NCBI GenBank assembly: GCA_035560935.1
Contig: DATMYQ010000040.1
Location: forward strand, 1-12,276
From: DATMYQ01 sp035560935
Lineage (GTDB): Bacteria; Bacillota; Negativicutes; Sporomusales; Sporomusaceae
Direction: 5' to 3'
Length of the DNA stretch: 12,276 nt
Position numbers and translations under genes: made by a program. Shown piece after piece: positions 1 to 5,480 of this stretch (position 1 is its first letter; each line of letters starts with the position of its first letter). The notes under the pieces are model-generated. The model was not told the origin of the DNA. It saw nothing but the letters and a program-made list of their open reading frames with translations, and made no database searches.

Positions 1-42
1 CTGATTAAAAGTCAGGTGCTCTACCAACTGAGCTAGTGGGTC
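1..42 (-). tRNA. tRNA-Lys (anticodon TTT), 5' part only
   Basis: Read on the minus strand, the gene begins at base 42 with acceptor strand GACCCAC, then T8-A9, a D-arm GCTC..GAGC around AGTTGGTA, and an anticodon stem CCTGA leading into loop CTTTTAA. The anticodon is therefore TTT (lysine, AAA/AAG codons). The window edge cuts the gene just after the anticodon stem, so the variable loop, T-arm and 3' acceptor strand lie outside. It is probably the first tRNA of its transcript, because a separate promoter sits directly upstream. The lysine call rests on the anticodon loop, which is fully visible. Confidence 0.93.
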
Positions 43-60
43 GTTGCCTCACGTTTATAT

Positions 61-89
61 ATATTACACTAGTTATCTCAGTCTGTCAA
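61..89 (-). promoter_or_regulatory. sigma-A promoter of tRNA-Lys
   Basis: On the minus strand there is a perfect -35 TTGACA (89-84), a 17-nt spacer and a -10 TAATAT (66-61, 4 of 6 consensus bases). The predicted start near base 54 lies about 12 nt before the mature tRNA 5' end, typical for a stable-RNA gene. I see no T-tract terminator between the purA stop (126) and this promoter, so read-through from purBA into the tRNA is also possible. Confidence 0.7.
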
Positions 90-125
90 TGGTTTTTTAT
101 GGCAGTTCGTGATGTTTTGCCCCGC

Positions 126-1409
126 TTAAAACATTTCGTGCAGAATAATCGTCTGGTCACGACCAGGGCCGACGGAAACAATCCCGATGTCGATACCGCT
201 GACCTCACTGAGACGTTCGACGTAACGGCGGGCTTGTTCCGGCAAATCTTGATAACGGCGAATACCGCAAGTGGAAGTCTGCCAGCCGGCAAATTCCTCA
301 TATACCGGCTCTACAGCACCCAAGACTTTCAGGCTGGCCGGAAATTCATTCAAAAGTTGCCCTTTATACTTATAACCCACACACATTTTCAGTGTTTTCA
401 GGTTGTCGAGAATGTCGAGACGGGTAATGGCCATATAGTCAATGCCGCTCAAATAGCCGGCATAGCGGACCACCGCCGCGTCCAGCCAGCCGCAGCGACG
501 GGCCCGGCCGGTAGTGGTACCGTATTCTTTACCCGTTTCCCGGATATAATTACCAATATCATCGGTCAACTCCGTCGGGAACGGCCCTTCACCGACACGA
601 CTGGTATAAGCCTTGACCACTCCGATCACCTTGCTGATCCGGGTGGGGCCGATACCGGCGCCGATGCAGGCACCGCCGGCAATGGGGTGCGACGAGGTTA
701 CGTACGGATAGGTCCCATGATCCAGATCCAACTGCGTGGCCTGGGCGCCTTCAAACAGAACTTTTTTGCCGGCTTTCACCGCATCATTCAACGCGGCGGA
801 GGTGTCCACCACATAAGGGCGCAGCTCTTCGGCGTACTTCAGATACTCATCCCGCAACGTTTCAAAATCAAAGCCTTCGCTGTCGTATACCGCTTTCAAC
901 AGATGGTTTTTTGCTTCTAAGTTCCGCTCCAGCTTGTCGCTGAATTCTTCGGCGTCCAACAGATCCACCATGCGGATGCCACAACGGGCATTTTTGTCCA
1001 TATAGCAAGGGCCGATGCCTCGCTTGGTGGTACCGATTTTATGATCGCCCCGGGACTCTTCTTCCACTTCATCCAGTTTCAGATGGTACGGCATGATTAC
1101 GTGGGCCCGGTTGGAAATCCGTAAGCCGGAGGTGTCAATGCCCCGATCCTTCATTCCTTTCAGTTCCCGCAAAATTACCCGGGGATCAATCACGACGCCG
1201 TTGCCGACAACACACATCTTACCCGGATACAAAATTCCGGACGGCAACAAATTCAGTTTAAATTCCGTCCCATCCACCACCACGGTATGGCCGGCGTTGT
1301 TGCCCCCCTGATACCGAACCACCACATCGGCTTTTTCAGCTAAATAATCGACAATTTTTCCTTTTCCTTCGTCGCCCCATTGGGTACCGATAACTACAAC
1401 TGCTGACAT
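126..1409 (-). CDS. purA: adenylosuccinate synthetase
   Basis: PurA joins IMP and aspartate at the expense of GTP to give adenylosuccinate, the first committed step to AMP in the cytosol. The 427-aa product has the usual family length (about 430). The N-terminal GTP-binding loop GDEGKGK is at residues 12-18, with catalytic D13, and H41 sits in NNAGHT. The IMP-contact motif GTTKRGIGP is at 126-134, with R142 following. The Arg-rich motif GTTTGRARRCGWLD is at 297-310. The ATG at 1409 is chosen over in-frame starts at 1433 and 1415 because AAGGAGG (1424-1418) sits 8 nt before it and it gives the family N-terminus MSAVVVIGTQWG. It follows purB by 13 nt, and the purB stop lies inside this ribosome-binding site, implying translational coupling. 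Unusual: the conserved loop normally reading EGAQGTLLD reads EGAQATQLD (residues 220-228). Confidence 0.97.
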   Translation of the reverse strand: MSAVVVIGTQWGDEGKGKIVDYLAEKADVVVRYQGGNNAGHTVVVDGTEFKLNLLPSGILYPGKMCVVGNGVVIDPRVILRELKGMKDRGIDTSGLRISNRAHVIMPYHLKLDEVEEESRGDHKIGTTKRGIGPCYMDKNARCGIRMVDLLDAEEFSDKLERNLEAKNHLLKAVYDSEGFDFETLRDEYLKYAEELRPYVVDTSAALNDAVKAGKKVLFEGAQATQLDLDHGTYPYVTSSHPIAGGACIGAGIGPTRISKVIGVVKAYTSRVGEGPFPTELTDDIGNYIRETGKEYGTTTGRARRCGWLDAAVVRYAGYLSGIDYMAITRLDILDNLKTLKMCVGYKYKGQLLNEFPASLKVLGAVEPVYEEFAGWQTSTCGIRRYQDLPEQARRYVERLSEVSGIDIGIVSVGPGRDQTIILHEMF

Positions 1410-1422
1410 ATGCATGTCCTCC

Positions 1423-2715
1423 TTATAGCCCAAAACGAGCCATGATAGTATCTATGTGCCGTAACGGATACTGCAAATCAAAAGCATCGTCGATATCTGC
1501 CGGCGTCAGGTATTTTTTAATATCCGGATCATTCGTGACGTTGGTTTTAAAGTCAGCGCCTTCCAGCCATTTGGCCATGGCGTTGCGCTGTACCCAGCGG
1601 TACGCCTCTTCCCGGACTACGCCCTTATCAACCAGCTTCAGTAATACCCGTTGACTGAAAATCAGCCCGCCGGTCTTGTTGATGTTGGCCTGCATCGCGT
1701 CCGGATACACCAACAGACGGTCAATAATGTCAGTAAACAGGTACAGCATATAATGCACCAGCGTGGTGCTGTCCGGCAGAATAATCCGTTCCACCGAGGA
1801 GTGGGAAATATCTCGTTCGTGCCAGAGAGCCATATCTTCCATGGCTGCCATCGCGTTGCCCCGAACCACCCGGGCCAGGCCGCTGACCCGTTCGCAGGTG
1901 ATGGGATTGCGTTTGTGAGGCATGGCCGAGGAACCTTTCTGGCCGGGATGGAAATATTCTTCCGCTTCGCGAATATCGGTACGCTGCAGATTACGAATTT
2001 CCGTGGCAAATTTTTCTAGTGAACCGGCGACAATCGCCAGCGTGCTCAAAAATTCGGCGTGCCGGTCCCGCTGAATGACCTGGGTTGCCAGACGGGCCGG
2101 TTCCAGACCCATTTTCTTGCAGACGTATTCTTCCACTTTGGGATCAATGTTGCTGTAAGTACCGACCGCACCGGAGAGTTTCCCCACGGCTACCGTCTGC
2201 CGCGCCCGCTCCATCCGAACGATGTTCCGATCCACTTCATCCATCCAGAGGGCAAACTTCAGCCCCAGCGTAATGGGTTCGGCGTGAATGCCGTGAGTAC
2301 GGCCGATCATCGCCGTGTGCTTGTGTTCGCCGGCCCGCCGCTTCAGCACTTCCCGAAACTTTTTTAAATCCTCGATGATAATGCCGGCGGCCTGCTTCAT
2401 CATGCAGCCCAACGCCGTATCCTTCACATCGCTGGAGGTGAGGCCTAAGTGGATGTACTTGGCTTCGTCACCCACATTTTCGGCCACTGCCTGCAAAAAC
2501 GCCAAAATATCGTGACGGGTCTCCTTTTCAATTTCGCGAATCCGGTCCACAGAAAATTTGGCTTTTGCCTTAATAACCGGCACAGCCGCCGCCGGGATCT
2601 GTCCCAGCTCCGCCATAATTTCACAGGCGGCAATCTCGATGTCCAGCATCGTCTGAAACTCATTTTCATCGGTCCAAATCCGGCCCATTTCCGGACGCGT
2701 ATAGCGTTTGATCAT
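1423..2715 (-). CDS. purB: adenylosuccinate lyase
   Basis: PurB cleaves fumarate from SAICAR (de novo IMP synthesis) and from adenylosuccinate (AMP synthesis), so it works immediately after PurA in the second role. The 430-aa product is full length for the Bacillus-type enzyme. It belongs to the fumarase/aspartase superfamily: TRHD at 66-69 carries H68, TH at 140-141 gives catalytic H141, and the signature loop GSSAMPHKRNP at 261-271 carries the catalytic serine (262/263). The start is set at the ATG at 2715, because AGGGAGG (2729-2723) precedes it by 7 nt and the protein then begins MIKRYTRPEM as in relatives; the 16-codon upstream extension to 2763 has no family support. It is the first gene of a purB-purA operon with its own promoter at 2950-2978 and a leader of about 230 nt. 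Confidence 0.97.
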   Translation of the reverse strand: MIKRYTRPEMGRIWTDENEFQTMLDIEIAACEIMAELGQIPAAAVPVIKAKAKFSVDRIREIEKETRHDILAFLQAVAENVGDEAKYIHLGLTSSDVKDTALGCMMKQAAGIIIEDLKKFREVLKRRAGEHKHTAMIGRTHGIHAEPITLGLKFALWMDEVDRNIVRMERARQTVAVGKLSGAVGTYSNIDPKVEEYVCKKMGLEPARLATQVIQRDRHAEFLSTLAIVAGSLEKFATEIRNLQRTDIREAEEYFHPGQKGSSAMPHKRNPITCERVSGLARVVRGNAMAAMEDMALWHERDISHSSVERIILPDSTTLVHYMLYLFTDIIDRLLVYPDAMQANINKTGGLIFSQRVLLKLVDKGVVREEAYRWVQRNAMAKWLEGADFKTNVTNDPDIKKYLTPADIDDAFDLQYPLRHIDTIMARFGL

Positions 2716-2943
2716 AAAACAACCTCCCTGTTTCTCCGGCGCCGCATCCGTGAGCGTTACCACGCCACCGGTCTGCTCAAGCCATATATCTTATGGAAAA
2801 TGCCGGGCATTTTCCAGCAACCATCCCGCTTGTGAAATATTTCAGTTGCGTTGTCGCAGAAAAAGAACCCAAACAGGGCGGCATCTTGGCTCGATACACG
2901 GCTATTTGAGTTAGTTCTGACAAAATTTTCACGGTTTTTTCCC
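2716..2943 (-). promoter_or_regulatory. 5' leader of purBA mRNA, structured, no known riboswitch recognised
   Basis: This is the predicted untranslated leader between the promoter start point near 2943 and the purB start. It contains a near-perfect palindrome at 2795-2815 with 10-bp arms (GGAAAATGCC/GGCATTTTCC) around one base, which as RNA would fold to a stem of about 8 bp. Nearer the gene is a second hairpin of 7 bp with one bulge (GTGGCGT..ACGCTCAC, about 2744-2764). Neither is followed by a T-run, so neither looks like a terminator. I looked for purine-riboswitch, T-box and ZTP core motifs and did not recognise any. The purB ribosome-binding site AGGGAGG is at the 3' end. Confidence 0.45.
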
Positions 2944-2949
2944 TCACAT

Positions 2950-2978
2950 ATCATAGCATTTGCACTATCCCCTGTCAA
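2950..2978 (-). promoter_or_regulatory. sigma-A promoter of purBA
   Basis: On the minus strand a perfect -35 TTGACA (2978-2973) and a -10 TATGAT (2955-2950, 5 of 6 consensus bases) are separated by exactly 17 nt. The predicted transcription start is near 2943. It points towards purB, lies directly downstream of PurBox-like sites, and is the best promoter match in the window. Confidence 0.85.
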
Positions 2979-2983
2979 TGAGT

Positions 2984-3027
2984 TTTTGCGAATGATATTT
3001 TGATATTCCGGAAAAATGTTCGGAAAT
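2984..3027 (-). promoter_or_regulatory. inverted PurBox pair (putative PurR operator) upstream of purBA
   Basis: The sequence at 3027-3015 on the minus strand is ATTTCCGAACATT, a full match to the Bacillus PurBox consensus AWWWCCGAACWWT. An inverted, degenerate partner (TTTTGCGAATGAT on the plus strand, 2984-2996) retains the central CGAA. Counting 14-nt boxes, the gap is 16 nt; counting 13-nt boxes it is 18 nt. The reported arrangement in B. subtilis is two inverted boxes 16-17 nt apart. The pair ends about 5 bp upstream of the purB -35 box. In B. subtilis, PurR represses when PRPP is low. No purR gene is in this window, so use of the site is inferred. Confidence 0.6.
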
Positions 3028-3139
3028 TGTTTACTGATAAAAGCAGGTTCTTTTCTCCCGACAGCGAAGAAATTGTTTTAGTTATTTTCTTTAATACCAC
3101 AATGTTCGCGTCAAATCATTGACCGGAAAGGATCCTGGC

Positions 3140-3553
3140 ATGCACGACGAAACCACTCTGAAAATCATTGCCGCTTTACAGGAAAATGCCCGCCTTCAAT
3201 GGAAAGATATCGGTTCCCGGGTTCACCTGACCGGTCAGGCTGTGGCGGAACGGGTCCGGCGACTGGAAGATCAGGGGCTGATTGAAGGGTATAGTGCCCG
3301 GATCAATCCCGCCAAGCTGGGTCTGACGGTCACGGCGCTGATCACTGTATTTATGACTAATACCCGGCACAGTGAATTCCAGGCATTCCTCCGCCATCGT
3401 CCCGGCATTGCCGAGGCTCACCGGATCAGCGGCGAAGGCTGCTACTGGTTAAAAGCCGTGTTAGCTTCGCCGGAGGAATTAAACGCTCTGCTTAATGAAC
3501 TTCTTCCTTTTGGAAATTACCGGGTCAATTTGTCAATCGATAAAATACGTTGA
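3140..3553 (+). CDS. Lrp/AsnC family transcriptional regulator
   Basis: This is a 137-aa DNA-binding protein of the feast/famine (Lrp/AsnC) family. Residues 1-50 form the winged helix-turn-helix: LKIIAALQENARLQWKDIG, then a recognition helix around TGQAVAERVRRLE and the wing GLIEGYSARINPAKLG. Residues 62-137 form the alpha/beta RAM (ligand-binding) domain that normally assembles dimers into octamers and binds amino acids; GEGCYWLKAVLASPEEL (98-114) matches its conserved core. It is at the short end of the family (usually 140-165 aa). The ATG at 3140 is preferred to the TTG at 3119 because AAGGA (3127-3131) precedes it by suitable spacing. It is divergent from purB, and the shared 424-nt gap holds the purB control sites. 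I found no convincing promoter for it. Its ligand and targets cannot be read from sequence; self-regulation is common in the family. Confidence 0.9.
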   Translation: MHDETTLKIIAALQENARLQWKDIGSRVHLTGQAVAERVRRLEDQGLIEGYSARINPAKLGLTVTALITVFMTNTRHSEFQAFLRHRPGIAEAHRISGEGCYWLKAVLASPEELNALLNELLPFGNYRVNLSIDKIR

Positions 3554-3578
3554 ACTGACTTGCGCCCCCCTTCTGTTG

Positions 3579-3604
3579 TAGCGACGAACGCGCCGCTATT
3601 TTTT
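3579..3604 (+). terminator. rho-independent terminator after the Lrp/AsnC gene
   Basis: The stem TAGCG (3579-3583) / CGCTA (3594-3598) encloses a 10-nt loop that may pair further (CG..CG), and six T residues follow (3599-3604). It lies 26 nt behind the regulator stop codon, separating that gene from the cupin gene. Confidence 0.65.
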
Positions 3605-3662
3605 CATGGCACCGCAATCGTCAAGACAAGTCCAATTTTTTCATGTCAACATTAAGTGGCTA

Positions 3663-3691
3663 TTTACCCTACTTTCATTATCCCTTATCAT
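3663..3691 (+). promoter_or_regulatory. candidate promoter of the cupin gene
   Basis: A -35 TTTACC (4 of 6 consensus bases) and a -10 TATCAT (5 of 6) are spaced by 17 nt, ending 44 nt before the cupin start. The terminator just upstream makes a separate promoter necessary here. The surrounding sequence is AT-rich, so chance matches are possible. Confidence 0.4.
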
Positions 3692-3735
3692 TATTCCCAT
3701 AACAACACGAAACGCAAAAACAGGGAGGATTCATC

Positions 3736-4071
3736 ATGTCCATTTTTCCAAACCCGATACTTACTCTGCCCCAAGCGGATATTCCGTTGCCGGGAGTCAA
3801 CGCCTATTTGTCTCAGAGCGACACTCATCAGATTATTTTTATGGAGTTCAGCGAAGATATTGAACTGCCTGAACACGCGCATAAAGGACAATGGGGTATC
3901 GTTCTGGAAGGGAAAATTGAGCTTGTCATTGACGGCGTAAAACAAACCTTTACCAAAGGTGACCGGTATTTTATTCCGGAGAACGTGCCGCACTCCGGCA
4001 AAATTTTTGCCGGCTATGCCGATATGACTTATTTTGATCAAAAAGACCGTTATTCGGTCAGGAAACCGTAA
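3736..4071 (+). CDS. small single-domain cupin protein
   Basis: This 111-aa protein is a single cupin beta-barrel. Motif 1 is at residues 43-61 with HAH (H47, H49) and the glycines of WGIVLEGKIEL; motif 2 is at 75-88 (GDRYFIPENVPHSG) with H86. These three histidines would hold a divalent metal. The glutamate usually found in motif 1 (HxHx3-4E) is not at its expected place: the positions after H49 read KGQWG, so Q52 may substitute or the site may be three-histidine. GGGAGG precedes the ATG by 7 nt, supporting the start. It appears monocistronic, between a terminator upstream and a convergent terminator downstream. Family members range from sugar isomerases and dioxygenases to sensors, so no substrate can be assigned; a binding or detoxification role is only a guess. 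Confidence 0.88.
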   Translation: MSIFPNPILTLPQADIPLPGVNAYLSQSDTHQIIFMEFSEDIELPEHAHKGQWGIVLEGKIELVIDGVKQTFTKGDRYFIPENVPHSGKIFAGYADMTYFDQKDRYSVRKP

Positions 4072-4086
4072 CCGGAGCACAACTTT

Positions 4087-4124
4087 GCAAAAAACAGTGC
4101 CGCAGCGTTTTCACGCTGCGGCAC
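4087..4124 (-). terminator. strong rho-independent terminator of the yybS-dnaB operon
   Basis: A perfect 11-bp GC-rich stem (GTGCCGCAGCG at 4097-4107, its complement at 4114-4124) closes a 6-nt loop. Read on the minus strand it is followed by TG and six T residues (4094-4089), placing it 22 nt after the dnaB stop. On the plus strand the hairpin lies behind the cupin gene but lacks a good T-tract, so it may only partly terminate that convergent transcript. Confidence 0.9.
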
Positions 4125-4145
4125 TTGGCAATGATGCGGTAATTC

Positions 4146-5480
4146 CTAGCCCTGCATCCGGGTAAGGTCGCTGAACTTGGTGAACTGTTTGTGGAAGAAG
4201 AGTTCAATACTGTCCACCGGACCATTACGATGCTTGGCAATGATGATGTCAGTGACGTTTTTCTTGTCGGTATCGGGGTCGTAATAATCCTCCCGGTACA
4301 AAAAGGCCACGATATCGGCGTCCTGCTCCAAGGAACCGGATTCCCGCAGGTCGCTGAGCATCGGTTTTTTGATCTGACGCGACTCCACGCCACGGCTGAG
4401 CTGCGACAGGGCCACCACCGGCACTTTCAACTCCCGGGCCAGGGCTTTTAGGGAACGGGAAATTTCCGAGATTTCCTGCTGGCGGTTTTCACTGCGGTTG
4501 CTGCCGGTACCACCCTGCATCAACTGTAAATAGTCAATGATGATCAGCTGCAGATCATGTTCCACTTTCAGCCGCCGGGCCTTGGAACGCATCTCCATAA
4601 CGGTGATGCCGGCGGTGTCATCGATAAAGATTGGTGCCCCCGCCAGGCGGTCCGCTGCGGTAACAAGCTTTTTCCAGTCATTGTCGTCCAGTTCACCGAT
4701 CCGCAGTCGCTGCGCGTCAATCGGCGCTTCGGCACACAACATGCGCTGCACCAGTTGCTCTTTGGACATTTCCAGGCTGAAAAAAGCCACGGTCTTTTTA
4801 TCCCGTACGGCCACATGTTGGGCAATGTTCAGCACAAAGGCCGTCTTACCCATACTGGGCCGGGCGGCAATCAAAATCAGATCCGACGGCTGCAGGCCGG
4901 AAGTCAGGCGGTCCAGATCCTTAAAGCCGGTAGGCAGACCGGTGATGCCGCCTTTAGAAGCGTACAGTTCGGAAACTTTGTCAAATACATCAAAAATAAT
5001 GGTCTTTACAGCGGCAAAATCCTGACCGCCCCGGCGATTGGACACTTCCAGCATCATCTTCTCGGCGCTGTCGAGAATAGTGGCCACTTCGTCAGCGGCT
5101 TCATAACCCATGCCGGCGATATTGGTGGCGGTATTGATCAGCTGACGCAGCAGCGCTTTTTCCTCAATGATCCGGGCATGATAGCCTACGTTGGCGGCGG
5201 TGGGAACGCTGTTGGCCAGTGCGGTTACATAGGCGATGCCGCCGGCAGCCTCCAGTTTGTCATCGCGCCGCAGCACTTCGGTAACCGTTACCATATCCAC
5301 AGCATCGTTCTTATTAAACAATTCCATCATCGCGGCAAAAACCAAGCGGTGCGCCTCCCGGTAAAAATCGCCGGGACGCAAGATTTCCGCCGCTTTGGAT
5401 ATGGCTTCCCGTTCAATCATCATCGCGCCCAGCACCGACTGCTCGGCTTCGACATTTTGCGGCGGTATACGATCAAGCAA
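4146..5480 (-). CDS. dnaB: replicative DNA helicase DnaB
   Basis: This is the hexameric helicase that unwinds DNA at the replication fork and binds primase (named dnaC in B. subtilis). The 444-aa product is full length. The N-terminal domain spans about 1-150, beginning RIPPQNVEAEQSVLGAM. A linker and the RecA-like ATPase domain follow from about 178: Walker A ARPSMGKT at 206-213, catalytic glutamate E237 in FFSLEMS, Walker B IIIDYLQL at 313-320, and the conserved LSQLSRGVE and LSDLRESGSLEQDAD segments at 358-388. There is no ATG upstream of the conserved N-terminus, so a TTG start at 5480 is proposed, served by the GGAGGAG run within the last codons of lonC. The gene overlaps lonC by 8 nt, so the two are probably translationally coupled. 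It is the last gene of the operon. No intein or insertion is present. Confidence 0.96.
   Translation of the reverse strand: MLDRIPPQNVEAEQSVLGAMMIEREAISKAAEILRPGDFYREAHRLVFAAMMELFNKNDAVDMVTVTEVLRRDDKLEAAGGIAYVTALANSVPTAANVGYHARIIEEKALLRQLINTATNIAGMGYEAADEVATILDSAEKMMLEVSNRRGGQDFAAVKTIIFDVFDKVSELYASKGGITGLPTGFKDLDRLTSGLQPSDLILIAARPSMGKTAFVLNIAQHVAVRDKKTVAFFSLEMSKEQLVQRMLCAEAPIDAQRLRIGELDDNDWKKLVTAADRLAGAPIFIDDTAGITVMEMRSKARRLKVEHDLQLIIIDYLQLMQGGTGSNRSENRQQEISEISRSLKALARELKVPVVALSQLSRGVESRQIKKPMLSDLRESGSLEQDADIVAFLYREDYYDPDTDKKNVTDIIIAKHRNGPVDSIELFFHKQFTKFSDLTRMQG

Noticed and set aside
36..920. Open frame of 294 codons on the plus strand
   Set aside because: It runs antisense to purA, whose motifs are clear, and also crosses the tRNA promoter; the translation is low-complexity and unlike any family I know.
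2716..2943. Purine riboswitch or T-box in the purB leader
   Set aside because: I could not find the purine-riboswitch core loops nor the T-box signature, and there is no terminator-like hairpin with a T-run; GGTGG and GGGAGG fragments alone are not enough.
2757..2978. 73-codon minus-strand frame upstream of purB as a possible leader protein
   Set aside because: Its TTG start coincides with the -35 box and its next ATG lies in the -10 box of the purB promoter, so it would not be transcribed in full; no ribosome-binding site.
3606..3940. Two plus-strand frames (85 and 94 codons) overlapping the cupin start
   Set aside because: They begin before the cupin promoter or ribosome-binding site, lack their own, and overlap the cupin gene, whose frame has clear motifs.
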